Shown here: one piece after another, positions 16,780-23,291 of the stretch
Position numbering within the stretch: position 1 is the stretch's first letter
Layout of the letters: every line of letters starts with the position of its first letter
NCBI GenBank assembly: GCA_002390745.1
Contig: DGQK01000058.1
Span: 1 to 29,820 of the forward strand
DNA length: 29,820 bases
Direction: 5' to 3'
DNA from: Bacteroidetes bacterium UBA4416
GTDB lineage: Bacteria > Bacteroidota > Bacteroidia > B-17B0 > Aurantibacillaceae
Position numbers and translations under genes: made by a program
Notes under the pieces: generated by a model
The model's database searches: none
Told to the model about the DNA's origin: nothing
What the model saw: only the letters and a program-made list of their open reading frames with translations

Positions 16780-17895
16780 ATGAAAACACATTTACTTACC
16801 TTTCTGCTTTGCGGCTTCAGCCTTTTGGTACAGGCCCAGCTGAATATGAACCTGCGGATAAAGTTTAACGACAGCATTCTGGTTGACAAGTATATTCCCG
16901 AAGAGAAGGGTTTCAAATACAAAAATATTCCCATCGAACCTGGCGACTATAGGATCCTGAACCCGGCTGTTCCCCGCATTTTAAACCAGGAAACCATTAC
17001 GCAGGTAGATCTTGTGTATTCCGATTTTCCGCCCGGCGATGACTTTACGGAGCTTAACCGCAAACGGATCATTGAGCTGTACATGCATTGCCCCAACGCG
17101 TTTAACAAGCAAGTCATTACCTGGAGGGTGATTAAGCAAACAGGCGTTAAAAGCAGCTACGATCTTAAAAATTACTTTCATGGCTTTGTGATTTATTTCA
17201 GACCGCTGATTCCATTTTCGACTGAGAAAAAATATTTCCAGGAGGTGCTCGATCAGAAAACATCCTTGCAGGATTCTACCATCCTGAAAGTGCTCACCCG
17301 CAACCCTTCCTGGAAGGAAATGCTTTGTGTGGCCGATGTTACGGGCAGCATGTCGCCTTACACCGTACAGCTCCTGGTATGGGCAAAATTTAATGAGCAT
17401 CTTAAAACGTTCCGGCAGTTCGTGTTTTTTAATGATGACGAAGAAAAAAGCAATGATCAGTCTGCGAAGATGGATACATCAGGCATCTGGAGCATAGAAT
17501 CATTTAAAGCAGATAAGATCTTCGATAAGATCATTTACAGCATGAACCATGGCCAACATTACGAAAATGACCTGGAAGCCATTTTCTATGCCGTAAAAAA
17601 ATATCCTGCGAACATCAGGAACATTGTGCTGATTGCAGACAATTGGGAAGACCCCTGTGATATGCAGCTTCTTCCAAAACTGAAGGAATTAAAAATTCCG
17701 GTCCGGATCATCATCTGTGGAGTAAACAGCGTACTGAATACCAAATACCTTGACATTGCGTATGCCACCAACGGCTCTATCCATACCATGGAGGAAGACC
17801 TGACCGAAATGGGAAAGCTGAACGAAGGCAAAAAATTTAAGATAGCCGGCATCAATTTCAGGCTCGTAAACGGCAGATTTGTAGAATCCAAATAA
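16780..17895 (+). CDS. Secreted vWA-like (MIDAS) protein
   Basis: This 371-residue protein has a signal peptide (MKTHLLTFLLCGFSLLVQAQ) and an N-terminal half of unknown type. From about residue 180 it resembles a von Willebrand A fold: strand-MIDAS loop MLCVADVTGSMSPYTVQLLV with D186, T188 and S190 (a DxTxS variant of DxSxS), later NDLEAIFYAVKKYP, then alternating strands and helices (NIVLIADNWED, LKELKIPVRIIICGVN, YATNGSIHTMEEDL). Metal-dependent protein binding in the periplasm is inferred. No sorting domain is present. The gene lies 60 bases after rluD, across a perfect AT-rich palindrome at 16748-16761, and ends at a strong terminator. I know of no characterised homolog. Confidence 0.75.
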   Translation: MKTHLLTFLLCGFSLLVQAQLNMNLRIKFNDSILVDKYIPEEKGFKYKNIPIEPGDYRILNPAVPRILNQETITQVDLVYSDFPPGDDFTELNRKRIIELYMHCPNAFNKQVITWRVIKQTGVKSSYDLKNYFHGFVIYFRPLIPFSTEKKYFQEVLDQKTSLQDSTILKVLTRNPSWKEMLCVADVTGSMSPYTVQLLVWAKFNEHLKTFRQFVFFNDDEEKSNDQSAKMDTSGIWSIESFKADKIFDKIIYSMNHGQHYENDLEAIFYAVKKYPANIRNIVLIADNWEDPCDMQLLPKLKELKIPVRIIICGVNSVLNTKYLDIAYATNGSIHTMEEDLTEMGKLNEGKKFKIAGINFRLVNGRFVESK

Positions 17896-17897
17896 AA

Positions 17898-17924
17898 AAA
17901 GCCCGGTTTATTCAACCGGGCTTT
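17898..17924. terminator. Bidirectional intrinsic terminator between convergent genes
   Basis: Arms AAAGCCCGGTT (17898-17908) and AACCGGGCTTT (17914-17924) pair perfectly around a 5-base loop, with an A-run on the left and T-rich bases on the right. It sits between the stop of the vWA gene and the stop of the opposing gene ending at 17941, so it can serve both strands. Confidence 0.85.
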
Positions 17925-17940
17925 CCTTCATATAATTAGA

Positions 17941-18765
17941 TTACTTTTTCTTCGCCTCGGTAGCAGCCTGATCGAATTCCATGTCGATCTTCTCGGTAGC
18001 CAGGCCTTTCAGCTCTGACTCGGTGAAGGCTTCGTGCCAGATGATAGTCATCGGTACTTTTTGCATATCCATGGCTTTTCCACCTTCCATTTTATCCCAC
18101 CTCAGGGAGAAGCTGTCGTCCTGGCCTTTGGTCAGCATGATGGCATCGGCTTTGGATTTGGCATTGGCGTATTCTTTTCCGTCAGGCATTTTCACAGCCG
18201 CTTTGGCCGGTTGAATGAATGCGATTTTTTGCCCGTTGTAAGCACATTTGAATTTTACCTCAGTTCTGTCGGACTCTTTATATACGTTAGACATCGTGCA
18301 TTTGCAGCTTCCTGCTTCGAAATCGTTTTTGGATGCCGGCAGGTCGAAGTTCGGAGCTTCCATTACCGCACCTTTCACAGAAGCCGTATATAAGCCGCCC
18401 ACAACAAACGAGTAGTTTTTTACCTCATTGTATCCGGCCCCTTTCAGGTTGATCACTCTGAAATCAGACTCGTTTGGCTTGATGATGAGCCATTTTTCTT
18501 TGGGAGTCGTTTCCTTTCCATTCACAATGAATTTGCTTTCTTCCGGCTTAAATACGATGTAGTCGCCTGTCAGGTTGGTGATCTTTAGTTTGAATTTGGT
18601 TTCTCCCGCAGTAGAAACGGCATTGTCCACCGTGATCTTCACTTCATTGGTTTCCTTGGTCACATCTTTGTAAAATAATTTCTCATATTTTACTTCTTTT
18701 TTCTGTGCAGTAGCAGTACCCAGGGTGAGAAGCGCAAGCGCAATTTGTAGAACTGTTTTTTTCAT
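17941..18765 (-). CDS. Secreted protein of unknown function, 274 residues
   Basis: I do not recognise this family. It has a clear signal peptide (MKKTVLQIALALLTLGTATA, cleavage before QKKEVKYEKLF). The mature part is Lys-rich and looks mostly beta-structured (NEVKITVDNAVSTAGETKFKLKITN, YIVFKPEESKFIVNG). Midway a Cys cluster reads SCKCTMSNVY and then FKCAYNG, three cysteines within about 25 residues that could form a disulfide or bind a metal. The C-terminus (about 215-274) is helix-prone and charged, ending EAKKK. It has its own probable -7 element upstream and is separated from the TM2 gene by 92 bases, so it is likely its own transcript. It shares the terminator with the convergent vWA gene. 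Confidence 0.8.
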   Translation of the reverse strand: MKKTVLQIALALLTLGTATAQKKEVKYEKLFYKDVTKETNEVKITVDNAVSTAGETKFKLKITNLTGDYIVFKPEESKFIVNGKETTPKEKWLIIKPNESDFRVINLKGAGYNEVKNYSFVVGGLYTASVKGAVMEAPNFDLPASKNDFEAGSCKCTMSNVYKESDRTEVKFKCAYNGQKIAFIQPAKAAVKMPDGKEYANAKSKADAIMLTKGQDDSFSLRWDKMEGGKAMDMQKVPMTIIWHEAFTESELKGLATEKIDMEFDQAATEAKKK

Positions 18766-18810
18766 GATACTAAGTTTTTTGATTTAGGTTTTATTTTACA
18801 AAGCAGATTC

Positions 18811-18818
18811 CAAAATTA
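18811..18818 (-). promoter_or_regulatory. Probable -7 element for the unknown secreted protein
   Basis: TAATTTTG on the minus strand fits TAnnTTTG and would place the start of transcription about 38 bases before the ATG at 18765. There is no TTTG at the expected 19-base distance (one lies only 13 bases upstream), so the match is partial. Confidence 0.35.
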
Positions 18819-18857
18819 ACATTTGCGGGATCAAAAAGTATAAAAACCGTTAAAATT

Positions 18858-19292
18858 TTAATGACTAAGCCACATAAAAACCTGCCCGTTGTCTTTATAA
18901 TGCTCAAAGTTCTTACGATCGAAAACAATGACACAGAAGTCGATAAAGGGCAGGATACCGAACACACCTCCCAGGCTGGCAACATAAGCTACCGGCACAT
19001 AGGGCCTGGACCCAAGGTAAATGCGATGAAGCCCAACAATGCCAAAAGGAAAAGGAAAGGCTAGTACAGCCGCAGTAATGCGTTTGTTAAGGCGCTGCTT
19101 TTTTCGCAGGAGTTTCATCACCGGGTTCGGGCCCTTGCCGGAAGAAAACGCTTCGCTGCTCAGAATAACGTCCTGCGAGGAAAGGGTGTCGCCCTGCTCA
19201 TCGAAATAATAGATCCTTGCCCTTTGCTCTTCCGCAGCCAAAGGCCCCGATGCCAACAGGCATAAAGCAAACAGAAACATCCACCGCATCAT
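18858..19292 (-). CDS. TM2-domain membrane protein
   Basis: A 144-residue protein with an N-terminal signal-like helix (MMRWMFLFALCLLASGPLAA), a short soluble stretch, and a basic linker (LLRKKQRLNKR). A C-terminal TM2 domain at about residues 72-126 has the signature GIVGLHRIYLGSRPYVPVAY followed by a second helix ending FIDFCVIV. TM2 domains are two-helix hairpins with a conserved G-x-HR-x-YLG pattern and no settled biochemical role. The start overlaps the Sco stop by four bases (ATGA), so translation is coupled to the Sco gene. A link to respiratory assembly is only suggested by that coupling. Confidence 0.82.
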   Translation of the reverse strand: MMRWMFLFALCLLASGPLAAEEQRARIYYFDEQGDTLSSQDVILSSEAFSSGKGPNPVMKLLRKKQRLNKRITAAVLAFPFPFGIVGLHRIYLGSRPYVPVAYVASLGGVFGILPFIDFCVIVFDRKNFEHYKDNGQVFMWLSH

Positions 19293-19915
19293 GATGCTGT
19301 TTCCTGCTTCAAACGTTTGATGTCGGCAATCAGTTTCTGAACTGCTACAGGGTCCGTGCCATCATAGGTTCCTCGAATACGACCGTAAGTATCTACGAGA
19401 ATGAACAATTCGCTGTGCAGGAAGCCCTCCGGCGTGCCGTCATCCTCCAGGGCATTCACCAGGTAACTGTCTTTGGCCAGGGCATAGATCTCTTTTTTAT
19501 TCCCGGTCAGGAAATGCCATTTTCCTTTGATGGCACCGTAGCTCCGGGCGTAGCCGTCCAGTACCTCCACTGTGTCGTGCATCGGGTTCACCGTATGCGA
19601 CAGGATGAGAACACTGCTATCGTTCTTAAATGCATCCTGCACATGCACCAGCTGTGAGCTCATCTGCGGGCAGATGCTCTGGCAGGTGGCGAAAAAGAAA
19701 TCCGCCACATAGATTTTATTCTTTGTGCTTGCCTCCGTAACAGGCTCGTTGTATTGGTTCGTAAAAAAGAAAGGCCTGATGGTATGGTATACCGTGTCGG
19801 TGCCCGAAACCTTTTTCTCCCCGAACACAGGCAGCAGAAGGCCGTTGCTTTTGGGTTTTTGATCGCAGGCAAGCAGCAGCGTGCTGATGATGAAAAGGGC
19901 GATGAACTGGCGCAT
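19289..19915 (-). CDS. Sco1/SenC-family copper chaperone lipoprotein
   Basis: A 208-residue lipoprotein (lipobox LLLAC, C17) with a thioredoxin-like Sco domain. The metal site is complete: CQSIC with C78 and C82 (CxxxC) in YVADFFFATCQSICPQM, and H167 in FLHSELFILVDTYGRIRG. Sco proteins deliver copper to, or reduce, the CuA site of cytochrome c oxidase from the periplasmic side of the inner membrane. No cytochrome oxidase gene is visible here, so its target is encoded elsewhere. It lies one base after a degenerate Sco-like gene and overlaps the TM2 gene by four bases. Confidence 0.92.
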   Translation of the reverse strand: MRQFIALFIISTLLLACDQKPKSNGLLLPVFGEKKVSGTDTVYHTIRPFFFTNQYNEPVTEASTKNKIYVADFFFATCQSICPQMSSQLVHVQDAFKNDSSVLILSHTVNPMHDTVEVLDGYARSYGAIKGKWHFLTGNKKEIYALAKDSYLVNALEDDGTPEGFLHSELFILVDTYGRIRGTYDGTDPVAVQKLIADIKRLKQETAS

Positions 19916-19916
19916 G

Positions 19917-20570
19917 TTATTTACTTTCTATCTGGTTAATTTTAATGACTTTTTCCTTCTCCTCCTTGAGCCGCATGTGCTGGTACTCCTCGGTAAGGCG
20001 CTTGATCTCCGACACGTAACGGGCATCGTAATAGCCCCGGATATGGCGGTTCTTATCCACCAGCGCAAAATAGCTGTAGTCGATGTGCAGGGGCTTGTCT
20101 TTAAAGAAAACCCGGTTGAGGCTATCGAAAGACGCCGCAGGCCAGTAAAGCGGCAGGATATCGGGGTTACCCTCCTTCAGCTTGCTAAGCCCGCCAAAAC
20201 TGGAGTCTGCCGGACCTGTGTAGGGAGTCACGATGATGAAAGGGATGTGCCTGATCTTTTCTTTTTTATACTGGGCGTATTCGCTGAGCCCGGCCAGTCG
20301 GTAATTGTCTTTTTGGTAAGACTGCTTGATAAAGCATACGGCAAACAGGGGATAGTTGGCGGTATCGAGCCGGACCTCCGCAAGGGCGGAATCTCCGGCA
20401 GCTTCTTTAAAGCGGTCGGTAGCGGTATAATAAACGGTATCAGTACCCGCCAGGGTTTTAGGCCCGAAGTAAGGCAGTTTCCGGGAATTGATGGTGGTAA
20501 ATTCCAGGATGATCTTAAAAAGCGCCGGAAACAGGAGGATAACAAAAAAAAGGAGCTTTTTATTTTTCAT
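19917..20570 (-). CDS. Sco-like protein lacking one metal-binding Cys
   Basis: This 217-residue protein has an N-terminal membrane anchor (about residues 5-24). Its body aligns by eye with the downstream Sco protein: LPYFGPKTLAGTDTVYYT against LPVFGEKKVSGTDTVYHT, and LHIDYSYFALVDKNRHIRGYYD against LHSELFILVDTYGRIRGTYD. At the CxxxC site it reads VCFIKQS, so C79 is kept and the second Cys is Gln (Q83). H162 is kept. Copper binding in the usual Cys-Cys-His mode is therefore not possible. It may be a one-Cys thiol protein, a partner subunit or a structural paralog. The tail is Lys/Glu-rich. One base separates it from the Sco gene, so the two are co-expressed. Confidence 0.8.
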   Translation of the reverse strand: MKNKKLLFFVILLFPALFKIILEFTTINSRKLPYFGPKTLAGTDTVYYTATDRFKEAAGDSALAEVRLDTANYPLFAVCFIKQSYQKDNYRLAGLSEYAQYKKEKIRHIPFIIVTPYTGPADSSFGGLSKLKEGNPDILPLYWPAASFDSLNRVFFKDKPLHIDYSYFALVDKNRHIRGYYDARYVSEIKRLTEEYQHMRLKEEKEKVIKINQIESK

Positions 20571-20608
20571 GGAAGGCTAAGGTTATCCTGTGGTTTTGGT
20601 TCTGTTCT

Positions 20609-21043
20609 TTAAAAGTCCCTGTTGACGACACTCCTGGCTATGTTCTCCGAAAGCGCTTTCCGGAACTTCTCTTTATAGGATGCGCGCATGCCAAACAGGG
20701 GTAGTTTTTCGGTTTCCTCGTCGTTGTACACCACCAGGAGGCTCCCGGGCTTTTTACTTTCCACACGCTTGGCATCGAGGTAATAAAACTCTTTGTTATA
20801 GATAAAATTCTGCTTGATCTCGAAACGGTCGTCGTATACCACGGCATAAGGATTCGTCACCAGCCAGAGGCCCTGTAAGGTGAGCACCAGGCCCGGAACC
20901 GCCGAGGCAGTGCCCCACGGATTGACCTGCATCAGGAGGTGGATACTGAGCCAGTCTAAAAAAAGACCGGCGGCAAGAAAGCTCACTACCAACAGAATAT
21001 TGCGTTCAAAATACTCCTTTGGCTCATTTTCATCGTTTTTCAC
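20609..21043 (-). CDS. Two-helix membrane protein with possible PH-like domain
   Basis: A 144-residue protein opening at GTG (MKNDENEPKEYFERN). Two hydrophobic segments (about 15-37 and 46-64) are followed by a soluble region, YAVVYDDRFEIKQNFIYNKEFYYLD...SLLVVYNDEETEKLPLFGM, then a helix. This helix-pair plus beta-rich tail resembles bacterial PH (YdbT/YdbS-like) proteins, but the match is by pattern only. No ATG is available near the start, and the GTG has only acidic residues around it, so the exact start is uncertain. It is probably the first gene of the bPH-Sco-like-Sco-TM2 set (38 bases to the next gene). Confidence 0.65.
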   Translation of the reverse strand: MKNDENEPKEYFERNILLVVSFLAAGLFLDWLSIHLLMQVNPWGTASAVPGLVLTLQGLWLVTNPYAVVYDDRFEIKQNFIYNKEFYYLDAKRVESKKPGSLLVVYNDEETEKLPLFGMRASYKEKFRKALSENIARSVVNRDF

Positions 21044-21075
21044 GCTGCAAAGTTAAAAATTTAAGCACTTTAACT

Positions 21076-21105
21076 TTTGATTTTGGAATAATTTTTTTAT
21101 CCTTG
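21076..21105 (+). promoter_or_regulatory. Possible housekeeping promoter upstream of the lytic transglycosylase
   Basis: TTTG (21076-21079), 18 bases, then TATCCTTG (21098-21105), one base off TAnnTTTG and one base short in spacing. It would start transcription near 21112, about 60 bases before the ATG. It overlaps the same intergenic space as the ECF-type motif at 21126-21151. Confidence 0.35.
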
Positions 21106-21125
21106 TAATATAATCCTACAATCTA

Positions 21126-21151
21126 TGTAACGTTTTGTAAATTACATCGTT
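21126..21151 (+). promoter_or_regulatory. ECF-type promoter motif upstream of the lytic transglycosylase
   Basis: TGTAAC (21126-21131), 16 bases, CGTT (21148-21151). ECF sigma factors typically read an AAC-containing -35 and a CGT-type -10 separated by 16-17 bases. The same words occur upstream of the ECF sigma gene at 22760-22786 with a 17-base spacer. The start of transcription would fall near 21158, just before the ATG at 21172. Inferred from pattern only. Confidence 0.45.
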
Positions 21152-21171
21152 ATACAAATTAAACGAACCTG

Positions 21172-22707
21172 ATGGTAAAGAACATAAAAAGAACGGTTCA
21201 AAGCGTGCTCTGTGTATCCGCTTTGGCAACAGGGAGTTTGTTTGCGCAAACAAATCTTACGATGACCGATAACCCGGTGGCAGCGATGCTTGACAGCCTT
21301 GCCAACCAGAAAGTACTTGAAAAAGCGCTTTCGAAACCGGCCTTTCCAAAAAGCAATAAATACAAATACACCGAAGACAGTATTCCCCGTTTCGAGGATT
21401 TCGTGTATGAGAACCGCCTGGCCAGGCTGGATGCCAACTCTCCTTTTGATTTGGTATACAACCCGCATGTAAAGGGCTTTATCGACCTTTATACCATTCG
21501 CAGGCGCCAGCTGGTGAGCCGTATGATGGCTTTGTCGCAGCTCTATTACCCGATGTTTGAAGAGATTTTCGACAAGCACAACATTCCGCTTGAGCTGAAA
21601 CACCTGGCCGTGATCGAATCGGCTCTGAACCCTAATGCCCGCTCCAAAGCAGGTGCCGTGGGCCTGTGGCAATTTATGTATCCAACCGGGAAAATGTACG
21701 GCCTCAATGTGAATTCGTATATGGACGACCGCTCGGATGTATACAAAGCCACCGAAGCAGCAGCCGAATACCTGAAAAGCCTGTACAGCATGTTTGGCGA
21801 CTGGCAAATGGTACTGGCTGCCTACAATGCCGGCCCGGGCACTATCAGCAAAGCAATACGCCGCAGCGGCGGTAAAAAAACATATTGGGAGATCCGCCCT
21901 TTCCTGCCGACAGAAACGCAGGCTTATGTTCCGGCCTTCATTGCGGCCAACTATGTGATGAATTATCCTACCGAGCATAATATTTATGCTTCTACGCCGC
22001 GTAAAACCTATTTTGAGGTGGATACCGCCGTGGTAAAGGAGCCGATGAGCTTTACGCAGATCTCCGCAGCCCTTGATGTGCCGGTTGATGAGATTACCTA
22101 TTTCAACCCGCAGTACCGCAAAGGCGTTATTCCGGCTGGCGGCAATATGCTCACACTTCCAAAAGCGAAGATCGGGACATTTATTGCCAATGAAACAGCC
22201 ATTTACGCGAGCATCAAATCGCAACAGCTGGTGGCATCGGAAAGTACGCTGGCCGTGAAAGAGGTTCAGAAAACCCACACGGTGCGCAGCGGTGAAAAGA
22301 TCAGCACCATTGCCAAAAAATACGGTGTGACCGTGGCTGATCTTAAATCATGGAACTACATCGGTAAAAAAGGACTGAGGCCGGGCAAGAAACTGATTGT
22401 ATACGTCAGGCAGGATGTTCCTGCGGCTTCCCAGGCGGCCACCGCCAAATCGGATGCGCCGAAAGCTCCTCAAACCAATGTGGCAGCCAAGGCTTCCGCT
22501 GGTTCTGCTAACAAGACCGACTCCGCCACTACTGTGAAACTGGCAGAAAATACAGGCCGCCCGGCAACCCACAACGTAAAAAAAGGTGAAACGCTTTACA
22601 GCATCTCTAAAAAACACAACATACCGATGCAAAAGCTGATCGAATACAACAACTTCAAACAGAATCCTCAACTTAAGGTAGGGCAAAAAATAAAACTGAC
22701 TTCTTAA
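21172..22707 (+). CDS. MltD-like LysM lytic transglycosylase
   Basis: A 511-residue envelope enzyme cleaving the MurNAc-GlcNAc bond of peptidoglycan with formation of 1,6-anhydroMurNAc. A signal peptide (cleavage after SLFAQ, residue 26) precedes the SLT domain, about 125-260. Catalytic E149 lies in HLAVIESALNPNARSKAG, followed by GAVGLWQFM and the AAYNAGPGT motif. A LysM-like segment (about 291-336) and two clear LysM repeats (about 369-411 and 467-510, HTVRSGEKISTIAKKYGV and HNVKKGETLYSISKKHNI) follow, with an Ala/Ser-rich linker between them. It is divergent from the minus-strand bPH set and ends at a strong terminator. The upstream ECF-type motif suggests envelope-stress control. Confidence 0.92.
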   Translation: MVKNIKRTVQSVLCVSALATGSLFAQTNLTMTDNPVAAMLDSLANQKVLEKALSKPAFPKSNKYKYTEDSIPRFEDFVYENRLARLDANSPFDLVYNPHVKGFIDLYTIRRRQLVSRMMALSQLYYPMFEEIFDKHNIPLELKHLAVIESALNPNARSKAGAVGLWQFMYPTGKMYGLNVNSYMDDRSDVYKATEAAAEYLKSLYSMFGDWQMVLAAYNAGPGTISKAIRRSGGKKTYWEIRPFLPTETQAYVPAFIAANYVMNYPTEHNIYASTPRKTYFEVDTAVVKEPMSFTQISAALDVPVDEITYFNPQYRKGVIPAGGNMLTLPKAKIGTFIANETAIYASIKSQQLVASESTLAVKEVQKTHTVRSGEKISTIAKKYGVTVADLKSWNYIGKKGLRPGKKLIVYVRQDVPAASQAATAKSDAPKAPQTNVAAKASAGSANKTDSATTVKLAENTGRPATHNVKKGETLYSISKKHNIPMQKLIEYNNFKQNPQLKVGQKIKLTS

Positions 22708-22717
22708 AGAAAAAAAA

Positions 22718-22746
22718 CAAAACCCTCTGATAATCAGAGGGTTTTG
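22718..22746. terminator. Intrinsic terminator after the lytic transglycosylase
   Basis: A 13-base perfect stem (CAAAACCCTCTGA at 22718-22730, TCAGAGGGTTTTG at 22734-22746) with a 3-base loop, followed by TTTTTG. It isolates the transglycosylase from the sigma-factor gene. Confidence 0.9.
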
Positions 22747-22759
22747 TTTTTGAAAAAGC

Positions 22760-22786
22760 TGTAACTAATCCGCTTTCCCATACGTT
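22760..22786 (+). promoter_or_regulatory. ECF-type autoregulatory promoter motif before the sigma gene
   Basis: TGTAAC (22760-22765), 17 bases, CGTT (22783-22786), 20 bases before the GTG start of the ECF sigma factor. ECF genes commonly transcribe themselves. The match to the motif at 21126-21151 in the same half-kilobase neighbourhood supports a shared regulator. Confidence 0.45.
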
Positions 22787-22805
22787 CTATGCACAATTAA
22801 ACTAC

Positions 22806-23291
22806 GTGACTGTAAGCGAATTCAATACCTGCGTCGATCAGTATTCTGATAATTTATACCGCTTTATCTTAAAGCATATAAAGGATGTTGACGTGGCCAA
22901 AGACATTGTACAGGACACCTACGAGAAAGTGTGGCGCAAGGTGAACGATATTGAAAGCACCAATGCCAAATCGTATTTGTTTACGGCGGCACATCATACC
23001 CTGATCGACTATACGCGCAAAGCTAAAAAACAGGGCGACTATACGGAAGCGGTAGAACAAAAGCTAAAGCATGAGAAACACTATACCGATATTAAGGAAG
23101 TGCTGAACAACGCCCTCGACAAGCTTCCGGAGATCCAGAAAAGCGTGGTGCTTCTCCGGGATTATGAAGGCTATGATTATGCAGAGATCGGAAAGATCAC
23201 GGGACTTAACGAAAGCCAGGTGAAGGTGTACATTTTCAGGGCCAGGGCTACCTTAAAAAACTATATCGGCCATTTAGAAACGATTATTTAA
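22806..23291 (+). CDS. ECF-family RNA polymerase sigma factor
   Basis: A 161-residue sigma-70 of the extracytoplasmic-function type with only regions 2 and 4. Region 2 covers about residues 5-75 (DNLYRFILKHIKDVDVAKDI, VQDTYEKVWRKVNDI, SYLFTAAHHTLIDYTRK) for -10 recognition and core binding. Region 4 covers about 103-155 (LDKLPEIQKSVVLLRDYEGY, AEIGKITGLNESQVKVYIFR) for -35 recognition. The start is GTG; no nearer in-frame ATG preserves region 2. The stop overlaps the next ATG by one base (TAATG), the usual coupling to an anti-sigma partner. Confidence 0.92.
   Translation: MTVSEFNTCVDQYSDNLYRFILKHIKDVDVAKDIVQDTYEKVWRKVNDIESTNAKSYLFTAAHHTLIDYTRKAKKQGDYTEAVEQKLKHEKHYTDIKEVLNNALDKLPEIQKSVVLLRDYEGYDYAEIGKITGLNESQVKVYIFRARATLKNYIGHLETII

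Noticed and set aside
21049..21056. TAACTTTG on the minus strand as a promoter for the bPH-like gene
   Set aside because: It is only five bases from the GTG start, so transcription would begin inside the gene, and there is no TTTG at the required distance. It would only make sense if the real start were further downstream.
21142..22278. Antisense open frame (378 codons) opposite the lytic transglycosylase
   Set aside because: The sense strand has the SLT catalytic motif and LysM repeats. The antisense product shows no family pattern.
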